DNA of 64,000 nt, taken from Streptomyces sp. NBC_00691 (GTDB lineage: Bacteria; Actinomycetota; Actinomycetes; Streptomycetales; Streptomycetaceae). Both the position numbers and the translations under genes were made by a program. Of this stretch, positions 1 through 9,230 are shown in pieces (within the stretch, counting starts at the first letter, position 1; the number at the start of each line of letters is the position of its first letter). The notes under the pieces are model-generated. The model was not told where the DNA came from. It made no database searches and was given only the letters and a program-made list of their open reading frames with translations. Where the stretch lies: the NCBI RefSeq assembly GCF_036226665.1, contig NZ_CP109007.1:8122001-8186000 (forward strand). The letters run 5' to 3'.

Positions 1-22
1 CCGTGCGGGAAGCCGGATCGGG

Positions 23-151
23 TCAGTTACAGGTCGTGACGCTGAGGCTGCTGTCACCGCAGAGCAGGAGGCTCGCGCGGCTGCCGGTCTCGACATCGCC
101 GATGGCCTCGTCCTTGGGGGTCTCCAGCGACTGAAGGTCGAAGAGGTTCAT
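23..151 (-). CDS. ramS: SapB-type class III lanthipeptide precursor (RamS)
   Basis: This 42-residue precursor begins MNLFDLQSLETP and ends SLSVTTCN. The leader carries the LFDLQ-type helix recognised by class III synthetases. The C-terminal core has two Ser-rich segments, each closed by a Cys (SLLLC and SLSVTTC), which is the pattern that gives the two rings of SapB, the surfactant peptide needed to raise aerial hyphae. From memory it differs from the S. coelicolor RamS sequence at only a few conservative positions. The start ATG (149-151) follows an AAAGGAA ribosome site and lies 44 nt downstream of ramC, so the two are probably co-transcribed. The export genes usually found next (ramA/ramB) would lie beyond the left edge. 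It was found by reading the minus strand downstream of ramC and is easy to miss because of its size. Confidence 0.95.
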   Translation of the reverse strand: MNLFDLQSLETPKDEAIGDVETGSRASLLLCGDSSLSVTTCN

Positions 152-195
152 GATCGTTTCCTTTCGTAGGGGACGGGTGGTGCGGGGCGACCCCT

Positions 196-2850
196 TTACG
201 GGGCCGGTTCGTGGGGCCGCGGAAGCGGCGGAAGGAACGGCAGGTGGGCCGGGCGGTCGCCCAGGGCCGAGGAGAGGGCGAGCAGGACGCCCGCCGTACC
301 GGTGGAGAGGTCCATGGAGAGGCGCATCATCTGCTCACCGGGGAAGGCGAGCCGGCCCTGGTAGGACATGGCGTGCCAGCTCAGGCAACCGACCTGGCGG
401 CGTACGTCCCCCGGAGACGTGCCGGGCCCGCCGACGTTCGTACGGGCGAGGTGGAGCACCATCCCGGCGACGCCCCGGAAGAGACCGGGCTGGGCGTAGA
501 AGGTGGCCTGCGCCGCCCGCACGATCTCGCGGCGCGCCCGGTCCAGGGCGGCGTCGCGCCGGTGGAGCAGATAGTCGTCGATCACCATGCCGATGCCCAC
601 GCTGCCCGCGCCGAGGTACGGCATCGTGCGCCAGCCCTCGTCGACCTGCAGGGTTCCGGAGGCGCCGCGGACGCAGCGGCTCAGGTCGTCGTGGAGCGCC
701 TCGGCGGCGAGGTCGAGGAGGGCGGTGTCCCGGGTGCGCTCATAGAGCCGTACGAACAGCAGGGCCCGTCCTGCGGAGCCGTGCAGGAGTCCCGTGCGCA
801 CCTTGCCCGCCGGTCCCGCCGGTCCCGCCGGTCCCGCCGGTCCCGCCGGTCGGGCGGGCGCCCGGAGCGGGCGGGCGGACAGCTCGGCGCAGCGCAGGGC
901 CGCCGCGTGGAGGCCGCTCTCACCGGTGGCGGTGGCCAGGGCGTCCAGGGCGAGGCCGATGCCGGCCGTCCCTCCGTACAGGTCGGGGGCGAGGCCCTCG
1001 TGGTCCTGTTCGGCGACGAGTGACGCCAGTTCGAGCGCGGCAGCCGGATGCCCGAGCCGTTCGAGGGTCCACGCGACGCCGGCGAGCCCGTCGTAGAAGC
1101 CGAACGGTGTGCCGGAGTCGGGCTGTTTGGCGTGCCGCAGGAGCCTGTCCTCCGCCTCCGGACATCGGGGCGCCCCGCTCTCGTGCAGGGCGTGGAGCAC
1201 TCCGGCGGTGCCGTGTCCTACCGTCATGCCCCCGCCGGCCGTGGCGAACTGCGCGATGTCCCCGGGGAAGAACCGATCCTCCCTCTCGGGCGTAGCCGAC
1301 GCCAGGATCGCGCCCACCATGGAGTCACGGCTGTTCGGCCAGTCGCCCGGCTCCGTGGGCAGGAACCGCGAGCGGCCCGCCGGACGGTCGGGTGCCCGCG
1401 AGCTCCCGCCGGACCGGCCGCCGGCCGGGTCACGCGTGATCTCCCGAACCGCCTCGTCCAGGAAGCCGGGGGGCACCGGGAACCGCGCCGCGGCGGTCTC
1501 CGCCAGGTGCGCGGCCTTGCCCCGGTCCACCGCGAGCAGACTCGTGAGCGGGATGAACAGCGCGATCCGGAGGCACGCGAGGGCGTAACGGTCCACATCG
1601 AAGCCCCGCCGGTCGGCGGGCGCCACGAACGCCGGGTTGGCGACGGTCTGGCGGCCGCCCTCCGCAGCGGGCTGGGCCGCCTCGAAGTCCAGCAGCACCA
1701 CCGAGGACTCGTCCTCGGACACCATGATGTTGAACAGATGCAGGTCGTTGAAGACGATCCCGCGGGCGTGCACCGCGGCCACGGCCCGCTCGACGAGCCC
1801 GTGGATCCGCAGCGCCCACTCCGTGTACTCGGCGAGGCGCTCCGCCGGCGGATCGGCCTCCATCAGCGGATGCCTCCGCGCGAAGAAGGTGTTGAGCGGC
1901 TTGCCCTCCACGAACTCCAGGGCCAGGAAGTGGTGGTCGCCCACCGTGAAGCTGTCGAGGACCTCCGGCGTGCAGGCGAGCCCCGAGAGCCGTTCCAGCG
2001 CCTCGCGTTCGCGGTGCAGCCGCGTCACGGCGTCCGCGCCGTCGGCGGCGAGGCCGGCGTACGGCCGCGCCTCCTTCAGGACGACCCGCCGCCCGGTCCG
2101 CCGGTCCAGGGCCTCGTACACCCCACCGCCGTTGGAGAAGTGCAGGGCCTTCTCGATGACGTACGGCATGTCCTGGACGGTCACCGAGGCCCGGGCCTCC
2201 AGGTGCGGACGCAGGAAGTCGGGGGGAGTCACCCAGGCGGGCACGTGGAAGACGGGATCGCGCCGGTCGGGTACGAGCGTGCCGGACCCGTCCTCGACGG
2301 CCGGCCGCAGCTCCCCGTGCTCGTCGTAGCAGTGGCGGAGGGTGAAGCTGCCGTACCGCAGATGCACGGGCCCGCGGCCCCAGCGCAGATCGCTGAGGAT
2401 GTACGGCCCCGGCCGGCCCTCCAGCAGGCCCGCCAGACCGTTGGCCACGCGCTCGCACTGCTGGTCGTCGGCCGGATACACGGTGATGAACTTGCCGCTC
2501 GCGGAGCGGTCCGCGTACTTGGCGTTGCGCTGGTGCAGCAGGTAGCGGCTGGGGACGAACTTGAAGGCCACGTCGTGCCCCAGACAGTACGCGCGGACCG
2601 TGTCGAGGATCGCCTCCGCGTTGTCGAGACAGGCGGAGACGTGGATCTTCCAGCCCTGCGACGGGAGCGCGTGGTCCAGGGGGCGCAGGGCGAGCCAGTC
2701 GCCCGTACGGTGGGACGTCCAGCCCTCGGGTACGGGGAGGGTGGCAGCCCGGTAGAGGGAGTCACCCGCTCCCTCGGCGAAGACCAGACGGTGCGGCGCG
2801 TCGTAGAAGTGACGGTCGGCGTCGCAGAACACCGCGTACCCCTTGTTCAC
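196..2850 (-). CDS. ramC: Class III lanthipeptide synthetase LanKC (RamC)
   Basis: This 884-residue trifunctional enzyme dehydrates and cyclises the RamS precursor. The order is an N-terminal lyase-like region (about 1-215), a Ser/Thr-kinase-like domain (about 230-480) with the catalytic FNDLHLFNIM loop near residue 363 and LLDFEAA near 387, and a C-terminal LanC-like cyclase. The cyclase reads LLHGSAG where zinc-binding LanC enzymes have a Cys-His-Gly, as expected for class III proteins, which lack the zinc site. A run of five near-perfect 9-bp DNA repeats encodes a Gly-Pro-Ala-rich linker near residues 667-681. The start is a GTG preceded by GAGGGAG. ramS lies 44 nt downstream. The family and the SapB pathway are well known; the assignment rests on domain order plus the diagnostic precursor. 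Confidence 0.93.
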   Translation of the reverse strand: MNKGYAVFCDADRHFYDAPHRLVFAEGAGDSLYRAATLPVPEGWTSHRTGDWLALRPLDHALPSQGWKIHVSACLDNAEAILDTVRAYCLGHDVAFKFVPSRYLLHQRNAKYADRSASGKFITVYPADDQQCERVANGLAGLLEGRPGPYILSDLRWGRGPVHLRYGSFTLRHCYDEHGELRPAVEDGSGTLVPDRRDPVFHVPAWVTPPDFLRPHLEARASVTVQDMPYVIEKALHFSNGGGVYEALDRRTGRRVVLKEARPYAGLAADGADAVTRLHREREALERLSGLACTPEVLDSFTVGDHHFLALEFVEGKPLNTFFARRHPLMEADPPAERLAEYTEWALRIHGLVERAVAAVHARGIVFNDLHLFNIMVSEDESSVVLLDFEAAQPAAEGGRQTVANPAFVAPADRRGFDVDRYALACLRIALFIPLTSLLAVDRGKAAHLAETAAARFPVPPGFLDEAVREITRDPAGGRSGGSSRAPDRPAGRSRFLPTEPGDWPNSRDSMVGAILASATPEREDRFFPGDIAQFATAGGGMTVGHGTAGVLHALHESGAPRCPEAEDRLLRHAKQPDSGTPFGFYDGLAGVAWTLERLGHPAAALELASLVAEQDHEGLAPDLYGGTAGIGLALDALATATGESGLHAAALRCAELSARPLRAPARPAGPAGPAGPAGPAGKVRTGLLHGSAGRALLFVRLYERTRDTALLDLAAEALHDDLSRCVRGASGTLQVDEGWRTMPYLGAGSVGIGMVIDDYLLHRRDAALDRARREIVRAAQATFYAQPGLFRGVAGMVLHLARTNVGGPGTSPGDVRRQVGCLSWHAMSYQGRLAFPGEQMMRLSMDLSTGTAGVLLALSSALGDRPAHLPFLPPLPRPHEPAP
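803..850. repeat. Tandem 9-bp repeat inside ramC
   Basis: About five consecutive copies of the unit GGTCCCGCC (plus strand) occur within the cyclase part of ramC and encode Gly-Pro-Ala triplets. The unit length is a multiple of three, so copy-number change would lengthen or shorten a flexible linker without breaking the frame. Confidence 0.85.
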
Positions 2851-2960
2851 TGCGCACTCCCTCGGTCGGTGACGGACACGACGCTGTCACGTCTCCCGAG
2901 GGCCCCGAAAGTCGCCGCTGTCACCTTCCAGCTATGCGGAACGCACAGGTAACAACAGCC
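2851..2960 (-). promoter_or_regulatory. ramC upstream region with direct repeats
   Basis: The sequence CGCTGTCAC (plus-strand reading) occurs twice, at 2882-2890 and 2916-2924, 34 nt apart between the ramC start and the next gene. Direct repeats in this position would suit binding of a response regulator such as RamR, which is known to activate ramC in Streptomyces. The assignment to RamR is inference; ramR itself is not in the window. Confidence 0.35.
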
Positions 2961-3059
2961 CCGCGGATGCCTCCGGTCCGCACGGCCGGTCCCACTCCGG
3001 CGGCCGACGGCGGGGGTGCGGCGTGGGCCTCACGGCCCAGGACGTGGTGCGACGGTCCG

Positions 3060-3896
3060 TCACACCGCGGGCGGTGGCCCGTCGACCAGAGCCCGCGCCG
3101 CGGCGTACTCCTCGCGGGCGGCCTGTTCCGCGACGTCCAGATAGCCGTACGCGTCGGCGCCGACCGGGATGCGCAGGGGCGTGGGGCCCTCGGCGTGGAC
3201 GATGGCGAGGACCCGTGCGGCGAAGTCGTCGGGACGTCCGGTCTCGGGGCTGTCGGCGAGTCCGCGCGCGCCTTCGAGCATCTCGCGGTTGGTCACGTCG
3301 TAGGCGGGGACCCGGTGGGCGGCTTCCGTCATGGCGGTGCCGTAGCGGGTGGCGAACATGCCGGGTTCGACGACCGTGACACGGATGCCGTGCGGGGCCG
3401 CCTCCACCGCGAGAGCCTCGCTCATCCCTTCCAGCGCGTGCTTCGCGGCCACGTAGGCGCCGAGGCCCGGGAAGGCCATCCGGCCGACGACGGACGAGAC
3501 GTTGAGGATGTGTCCGTGCCCCTGGGCGCGCATCAGGGGCAGGGCGAGCCGCGTGAGTCTCCAGGGCCCGACGACCAGGATCTCCAGCTGTTGCCGGAGT
3601 TCGGCGTCGGATACCTCCTCGACCGCGCCGAACAGACCGACGCCGGCGTTGTTGACGAGGACGTCGATGCCGCCGAGGCGGTCGACGGCCGTCCGGACGG
3701 CCTCCTGGCAGGAGGCCGGGTCCCGCAGCTCCAGCGGGACCGGGACGATCCGTCCCGGCCAGTCGGCGGTGAGGTCCTCCAGATCCGCGGTCTTGCGGGC
3801 GGTGACCACGAGTTCGTGGCCCGCCCGTGCCGCCGCGACGGCCAATGCCCTTCCGAGGCCCGAAGAGCACCCCGTGATCAACCAGCGCCTGCCCAT
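3060..3896 (-). CDS. Short-chain dehydrogenase/reductase
   Basis: A 278-residue classical SDR. The Rossmann nucleotide-binding motif TGCSSGLG is at residues 8-15, NNAG at 82-85, and the catalytic Ser134/135, Tyr148 and Lys152 (YVAAK) are present. The start was set at the ATG at 3894-3896, just before MGRRWLITG, because a GGGGGGA ribosome site precedes it; the frame stays open further upstream but reads as low-complexity Arg/Pro. A cytosolic NAD(P)H-dependent oxidoreductase is expected; the substrate cannot be told. It is transcribed away from the neighbouring kinase gene and is not obviously in an operon. Confidence 0.85.
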   Translation of the reverse strand: MGRRWLITGCSSGLGRALAVAAARAGHELVVTARKTADLEDLTADWPGRIVPVPLELRDPASCQEAVRTAVDRLGGIDVLVNNAGVGLFGAVEEVSDAELRQQLEILVVGPWRLTRLALPLMRAQGHGHILNVSSVVGRMAFPGLGAYVAAKHALEGMSEALAVEAAPHGIRVTVVEPGMFATRYGTAMTEAAHRVPAYDVTNREMLEGARGLADSPETGRPDDFAARVLAIVHAEGPTPLRIPVGADAYGYLDVAEQAAREEYAAARALVDGPPPAV

Positions 3897-4408
3897 GGTT
3901 CCCCCCGTATGGATCGCCGAAGTGGTGACGCGCGAACGGTCCTGCCCTATCGCGCCGCCGGACGCGCATCGTCCCGTCCGCGCCGGGCGGGACGTGACGC
4001 GCTTCATCGTGGAGGCGAGATCCGGCCACGGCCATCCCTCACGCAGGGGCGCGTGGACGCACGGACGGGCGCAGCGGCGCCCGCTCCCCGACCCCTCCGA
4101 CACAGCGAACCCCCTTGTCGGGGACGAGAGTTACTGCCGCCTCGCCCGGGAGCAGCCGGAAGCCGGCCTCCACCGCCCGAAGGCGGGCGGCAGCCCGCGT
4201 CGGCCGCGTGCGCGGACGTCACAGGGATGTCCCGGGGTATCCGGGGCAGCCGTACCCCAGGTCCGCGCGCGGCGGCCGTACGGCCGCGACGTTCGGAGGC
4301 GACCACCGCCCGGGGTGCGAAAGGTCCGCACCGGGCGGGGGCGGCACACCGCTCGCCGACGAAAGGGCGGACGGCAGAAGGCGGCAACGGAACACAGGGA
4401 GAACCGAG
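3897..4408. other. Divergent intergenic region, no supported gene
   Basis: This 512-nt stretch separates the divergent SDR and Ser/Thr kinase genes. Open frames extend into it from both sides, but their translations are Arg/Pro/Gly-rich, lack a ribosome site at their first start codons and show no family features. It presumably holds both promoters; I could not pick out a convincing promoter element. Confidence 0.5.
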
Positions 4409-5587
4409 ATGCAGGTCCGTCCGTGGCGCGTCCAACCCGACTCCCGGCTGACGGCTCACGCGGTCGCCGGCCGGTACCGGCTCGACGGCCTGCTGGGAAG
4501 AGGGGGAGCGGCCGACGTCTACGAGGCCGTGGACCTCCGGCTGCGCAGGCCCGTCGCGGTGAAGGTCTTCCGCCGCGGCGACACCCGGGCGGAGGAGCAC
4601 TCCGACGGCGAAGGACGTCTCCTCGCCCAGCTGCAGCATCCCGGTCTGGTGACCCTCTTCGACTGCGGTCACGACGAAGGCCGTCCCTTCCTGGTGATGG
4701 AGCTGGTCAGGGGGACGACCCTGCGCCGGCGCCTCGCCCGTTCCGCGCTCTCGGTGGCCGAGACCTGCCGCATGGGGGTCGCGCTGTCCTCCGTGCTCGC
4801 CCATGTGCACGGAGAGGGAATAGTCCACCGTGACGTCAAGCCGTCGAACATCCTCCTGGACCCGACCGACGCCCCGCGCCTGACGGACTTCGGGATCTCC
4901 CGCCGCTTCGTCACCACCGACGACCCCGCGGCCGCGCCCGACGCCGCGAGCAGCGCGGCCGACCCGGTCACCGGCGGCGAGGACTTCCTCATGGGGACGG
5001 CTTGCTACATGGCACCGGAACAGGCACTCGGCTGGACCACGGGGCCGCGGGCCGACGTCTACAGCCTCGGACTGGTGCTCCTGGAGGCACTCAAGGGCGA
5101 ACGGGAGTACGGGGGCCAGCCCCTGGAGGCGGCGCTCGCTCGGCTGCACCGCCCGCCGGCGCTGCCCGACGGACTTCCCCCGGGACTCGGCGCGCTGTTG
5201 AAGGCCATGACGGCGCACGAGGCCTCCCACCGACCCGACGCCCGCACCTGCCAGGAGACGCTGGCCGCGCTGCCGATCCCCGACGCGGGCGACCCGCGGC
5301 ACGCGGCACAGCCGGTGACGGCGCCCGGGGCCCCCGGGCACCCGTCCGGAGTCCGCCGCTCGCCCGGTACGCTCCCGAGCGCGCGGACCACGCCCACGAA
5401 GGCGGAGCCGAGGACCAGGTCGCTCCTTCGCCCCGGGCGACTGCTCGCCAAGAGCGCGGCCCTGGCCGCCCTCGGCGTCACGCTGACGGGCTCCATCGGC
5501 GCCGCCCCCGCCGGGAGCGGGAGTGTCGTGGACCCGCTCTCCCGCCACGTGACCGACCAGCAGATACCGGACGCGGCGGGGCGGTGA
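4409..5587 (+). CDS. Membrane-anchored Ser/Thr protein kinase (PknB-like)
   Basis: A 392-residue protein with a complete Hanks-type kinase domain: Gly-rich loop GRGGAADV (30-37), invariant Lys52 in VAVKVF, HRDVKPSN with catalytic Asp142, DFG at 160-162, and an APEQ activation segment. A Pro/Arg-rich juxtamembrane linker follows, then one hydrophobic segment at about 346-366 and a short extracellular tail of roughly 26 residues. This is the usual bacterial topology with the kinase in the cytoplasm, but no PASTA repeats are present, so the signal it senses is unknown. The start ATG is preceded by AGGGAG; the same frame is open upstream but has no credible start. The gene is convergent with the PLD-like gene downstream. 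Confidence 0.9.
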   Translation: MQVRPWRVQPDSRLTAHAVAGRYRLDGLLGRGGAADVYEAVDLRLRRPVAVKVFRRGDTRAEEHSDGEGRLLAQLQHPGLVTLFDCGHDEGRPFLVMELVRGTTLRRRLARSALSVAETCRMGVALSSVLAHVHGEGIVHRDVKPSNILLDPTDAPRLTDFGISRRFVTTDDPAAAPDAASSAADPVTGGEDFLMGTACYMAPEQALGWTTGPRADVYSLGLVLLEALKGEREYGGQPLEAALARLHRPPALPDGLPPGLGALLKAMTAHEASHRPDARTCQETLAALPIPDAGDPRHAAQPVTAPGAPGHPSGVRRSPGTLPSARTTPTKAEPRTRSLLRPGRLLAKSAALAALGVTLTGSIGAAPAGSGSVVDPLSRHVTDQQIPDAAGR

Positions 5588-5654
5588 CGGTCGACTGACC
5601 CGTACGCCTCGACGCCGAGGGCCGGGGGTGGCGGCAGCGGCTGTGCCCGGCCGT

Positions 5655-6830
5655 CTATTGCAGGACGGCTTCGGCCCGCATGGCGAGGAAGTTCGCCTTG
5701 TAGGCATCGTGTGTCGCCGCGCCGGCGAGGCGGATCAGTGCCTCGTCGTTCTCCCGCAGGGAGGACGTGTCCAGGTTGTGCGAGCCGGTGAAGGTCCACT
5801 TCGTGTCCGGGTGGCCCGCGTAGTTGCCTTCGACGAGAAGGTACTTGGAGTGGACGAAGTAGCCGGCGGCGTCGAGGTGGTACGGCTTGATACGGGCGTG
5901 GCCCTGCAGGGCGGCGAGGTCGTTGGAGTCCTTGTAGACGATCTCGATCCAGCAGTCCTGGTCGGCCAGCGAGCGCAGCTTGGCCGCGATCGCGTCCCGG
6001 TGCAGGGCCCACGCGGAGATCCGCACGATGGTCTTGTGGGAGGTCGTGCCGGTGGTCGTGTTCCCGGTGCAGGAGACGTTGTTCAGGAACCCGAGCACGA
6101 CGTCACCGGTCTGCTGCGGGAAGAAGTAGTACTTCGCGTCACCGGCTTCGCCCGTGCGGTAGTAGTCGCTCGTCTTGCTCATGGCGGCGAGATCGTTGAA
6201 GTACTCGGTGTAGGCCGTGTAGAGGGCCGTGTTGCCGACCACGGTGTACGCGTTGTTCCACTGCCGGGTGGTGGACGAGACCGTCTGGTTGGCGGAGCTC
6301 TGGATGACCACGTCCTCGGCGACGCCCGCATCGCCGATGCGGGAGAAGGTGAAGAACTTGTTGTGGTTGATCGGGTTGGTGCCGCCCGCCGCGATGCACG
6401 CGCCGCCCGCGGTGCACACCTGAACCCAGGAGCCCTGGGTCTTGTCGGTCCCCAAGGCGGCGATGAGGTTCTGAGCGGGGGCGGGGGTGGGAGCTTCGAC
6501 GGACTTGTGGTCCAGGACGACACGGACGTTGACGCCGCGCCCGTGGGCGGCGACCAGGGCATCGGTGAAGTCCTGGTCCTGCATGACGTACAGGGCCGCC
6601 CGCAGGGTGCGTCCCCCCTGGGTGTTGTCGATCGCCTCGATGATGTGGTTCTTCACGGCGTCCTGCTCGGCCGCCGCCCCCTTCGGGTTGTTGAAGACGG
6701 CGCCGGTGACGACGGGGGGTGCGTCCTCGGCGGCGGCGGGGGCGATGCCTGAGAACACAAGGGCGAGGGCGACCGACACGGTCGCCCAGAAACGCTGGCG
6801 GATGACTCCTCCTCGGCTGGATGGTGGCAT
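5655..6830 (-). CDS. Secreted phospholipase D-like protein
   Basis: A 391-residue protein with a Sec signal peptide (hydrophobic stretch ending in APAAAED near residue 36). It has two PLD-superfamily active-site segments, INHNKFFTFS near residue 155 and VHSKYLLVEG near 325, each followed by a Gly-Ser-rich strand (GSHNLDTSS). The HxK core is intact in both, but the acidic residue that ends a canonical HxKxxxxD motif is Ser in the first and Glu in the second, so the hydrolytic specificity is uncertain. The annotated ATG has only a weak ribosome site; a strong GGAGGAG lies just inside the gene but has no ATG/GTG at the right distance. Probably an extracellular phosphodiesterase or phospholipase. 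Confidence 0.8.
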   Translation of the reverse strand: MPPSSRGGVIRQRFWATVSVALALVFSGIAPAAAEDAPPVVTGAVFNNPKGAAAEQDAVKNHIIEAIDNTQGGRTLRAALYVMQDQDFTDALVAAHGRGVNVRVVLDHKSVEAPTPAPAQNLIAALGTDKTQGSWVQVCTAGGACIAAGGTNPINHNKFFTFSRIGDAGVAEDVVIQSSANQTVSSTTRQWNNAYTVVGNTALYTAYTEYFNDLAAMSKTSDYYRTGEAGDAKYYFFPQQTGDVVLGFLNNVSCTGNTTTGTTSHKTIVRISAWALHRDAIAAKLRSLADQDCWIEIVYKDSNDLAALQGHARIKPYHLDAAGYFVHSKYLLVEGNYAGHPDTKWTFTGSHNLDTSSLRENDEALIRLAGAATHDAYKANFLAMRAEAVLQ

Positions 6831-7064
6831 GAGCCTGCCATGACTGTCCGAGAGCGGGAACGAAGGGCCACCCGACGTCTCCGGACGGAGTACGCCCGCT
6901 CTGATGACGAGCCATCAGGACAAGTGGTCCGAAACGGACTTGAGGTCATCGTGCTCGCGCCCCGCCCTGAGCTGTTCCGAGAAACTTTGAAACATCTTCC
7001 ACGGGTCGGCGCGTCAAAGGGGGAGAGCACGTACGACACCCGACTCCCTGCGAGGAATCCCGTC

Positions 7065-8192
7065 ATGAACCTTTCCCTGCCCCGTGCGGCCACCGCCGTC
7101 GCCGTCGGCCTCGCCTCGTTCATCGCCGTCGCCGCGGCCCCCGCCGCCGCGGAGACCCAGAACTGGCGGAACGTCAGCCCGACGGGCAGCGACGGCAGTG
7201 TGCTGTTCGACGTCGAGACCGCGGGCGGCGCGACCTGGGCCGTCGGCAAGCGCAACGACGCGACCACCCGGCCCTTCGCGCCGGTCGCGCTGCGCTGGAC
7301 CGGCACCCGTTGGCAGGCGCCCCCGCAGCCGGCCGATCACGGACGCCTGGAGGACCTCGCCGTCGGCGCGCCCGACCAGGTGTGGGCCGTGGGCACCCGC
7401 TACGAAACCGTCGGCGAGGACGACTGGGACCAGGGGCGCGCGCTGCTCCAGCACTGGAACGGCAAGGCCTGGAGGGCGGTCGAGCTGCCCTTCCCGAAGG
7501 GGGCGGAAGGCACGTCGCTGTCGGCCGTCGACGTGGACGCGCGCGGTGCGGTCTGGGTGCACGGCGGATACACCGACGCGACCGGCGAGTACCGGCCGGC
7601 CCTGTTCCGCGGCCGGGCGGACGGCAGCGGCGGCTGGACGCGGCTGCCGGCGGACACCGGGCTCAACTGGGTCTCCCAGCTTGAGGTGGGACCCGGCGGT
7701 GTCGCCTTCGCCATCGGCGACGGCGTCTCGCGGTTCGACGGCACCTCGTGGACCAAGCAGCAGCTGCCGAGCGGGCTCGACGGCGCCATGTACGACGGCA
7801 TCGAGCGGCGGTCGGCGAACGACATCTGGGCTGTCGGTCACATGCGGGACGAGAACCTGTGGCGTCGTCCCGTCGTCGTGCGGTTCGACGGCCGAACCTG
7901 GTCCACCGTCCGTACCCCGGCCGAGACGGGCCAGCTGTTCGACATCGCCTTCGACGGCTCCGGCGGCCCGGTGATCGTGGGGGAGACCATGAACCCCGAC
8001 GTCAACCCGGCCGGCAACTACGTCCTGACGCTCGGACCCAACGGCCTGCTCAAGCGTACGGAGAACCCGGGCGGAGCCGGCTTCCTCTACGGCGCCGCGA
8101 CCGACGCGGCGGGCCGTGTCTGGACGGTCGGCGGCGCCGAGGGCGCGGAAGGCGGCATCTCCCCGTCGGCCTACGCGGGCATCCGCCGCTGA
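7065..8192 (+). CDS. Secreted beta-propeller-like repeat protein
   Basis: A 375-residue protein with a signal peptide of about 28 residues (cleavage near APAAAE). The mature part contains several spaced WAVG/WTVG-type motifs (TWAVGKR, VWAVGTR, IWAVGHM, VWTVGGA), which recur about every 60-70 residues and suggest the blades of a beta-propeller. No catalytic signature is visible. The start is the ATG preceded by GAGGAAT; an upstream extension of the frame to about 6840 is less likely because the signal peptide begins here. Function unknown; an extracellular binding or scaffold role is plausible. It is convergent with the LysR gene. Confidence 0.75.
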   Translation: MNLSLPRAATAVAVGLASFIAVAAAPAAAETQNWRNVSPTGSDGSVLFDVETAGGATWAVGKRNDATTRPFAPVALRWTGTRWQAPPQPADHGRLEDLAVGAPDQVWAVGTRYETVGEDDWDQGRALLQHWNGKAWRAVELPFPKGAEGTSLSAVDVDARGAVWVHGGYTDATGEYRPALFRGRADGSGGWTRLPADTGLNWVSQLEVGPGGVAFAIGDGVSRFDGTSWTKQQLPSGLDGAMYDGIERRSANDIWAVGHMRDENLWRRPVVVRFDGRTWSTVRTPAETGQLFDIAFDGSGGPVIVGETMNPDVNPAGNYVLTLGPNGLLKRTENPGGAGFLYGAATDAAGRVWTVGGAEGAEGGISPSAYAGIRR

Positions 8193-8257
8193 CCCGAAAC
8201 ACCGGGGAGCCGGGCGGAGCCGCTCTGGTCCCGTGGACGGCAGCGACGGCGTAGCGC

Positions 8258-9184
8258 TCAGAGCGTCTCGCGCAGCAGCGCCGCCTCGTGGTCGAGGTGG
8301 TGGAGCAGGGCCTGGAGAGCCGGCGTACGCGTGCGGTGCGCCGCTTCCGTGGTGCCCACCGTGCGTCCCACCGAGGGGAGTTCGACCGGCAGGGCAGCGA
8401 GCTCCCCGTCGGCGCGCAGGACCAGCTCGGGCAGCAGCGCGACCATGTCCGTCTGCAGGAGCAGCGCGCGCATCGTGAGGATGGACGTGCACTCGACCCG
8501 GTCGGCGGGCAGCGCGAGGCCCCGGTCGGCGAAGAGGGCGCCCAGCTCCTGCCGGAGTGCGGTCTGTTCGACCGGGAGGATCCAGGGGAAGTCGAGGGTG
8601 TCCGTGAGCGTGACGCCGGCGGTCTCCAGGAGCGGGTGACCGGACCGGACCGCGAGCCGGATGCGTTCCCGGTAGAGCCGCCTCAGGCGCAGCCCGTCCC
8701 CTTCCTTGGGGGCCGGTCCCACCCGGCCGATGATGACGTCCAGTTCGCCCGCGAGGAGTGCCGGATGGAGGGCGTCCGGTGTGCCCTCCCGTACGACGAC
8801 GGTGACGCGGGGCCGTTCGCGCTTCAGCTGGGCGATGGCCCGGGGGAGCAGCACATTGGTGCCCGCGAGGAGCGCGCCGACGGTCACGGTGCCCTCCTGG
8901 CCCTGGCGCAGCCCGGTGAGGTGTTCCCCGGCCCGGCGCATCTCGGCGATCACGGCGCGGGCGTGCTCCGCGAAGGCCTCTCCGTAGAGCGTCGCCCGCA
9001 TGCCGCGCGGCAGGCGGACGAACAGAGGCAGGTCGGCGATGCCCTCCAGTTCCCGGAGGGTGCGGGTGGCGGCGGGCTGGGTGAGGTGCAGGGTCTCGGC
9101 CGCGCGCCCCACGCTGCCATGGTCGTGGATCGCGACGAGCAGGGTGAGATGCCGGAACTTCAGCCGGCCGTCCAGGAGGTCCAT
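8258..9184 (-). CDS. LysR-family transcriptional regulator of the catabolic operon
   Basis: A 308-residue LysR-type regulator. The N-terminal winged helix-turn-helix reads FRHLTLLVAIHDHGSVGRAA (from about residue 10) with TQPAATRTLREL as the recognition helix; the rest is the two-lobed effector domain. The start ATG follows a strong GGAAGGAG. It is transcribed divergently from the 3-hydroxyanthranilate operon with a 172-nt shared region holding ATACC/GGTAT half-sites, the standard layout for a LysR regulator and its target. The inducer is probably a pathway intermediate; this is inference from position. Confidence 0.88.
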   Translation of the reverse strand: MDLLDGRLKFRHLTLLVAIHDHGSVGRAAETLHLTQPAATRTLRELEGIADLPLFVRLPRGMRATLYGEAFAEHARAVIAEMRRAGEHLTGLRQGQEGTVTVGALLAGTNVLLPRAIAQLKRERPRVTVVVREGTPDALHPALLAGELDVIIGRVGPAPKEGDGLRLRRLYRERIRLAVRSGHPLLETAGVTLTDTLDFPWILPVEQTALRQELGALFADRGLALPADRVECTSILTMRALLLQTDMVALLPELVLRADGELAALPVELPSVGRTVGTTEAAHRTRTPALQALLHHLDHEAALLRETL

Positions 9185-9230
9185 CGCCGGGGCTCCTTCC
9201 GAGAGCGGTTCCAGTGAGCCGGAGTCACGC

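Noticed and set aside
150..2952. Several long plus-strand and other-frame open frames over ramC
   Set aside because: They are Arg/Pro/Gly-rich shadows produced by high GC; the minus-strand frame has the full LanKC domain order.
6840..7064. Upstream extension of the secreted repeat protein
   Set aside because: The signal peptide begins at 7065 behind GAGGAAT; the extension is Arg-rich and would bury the signal.
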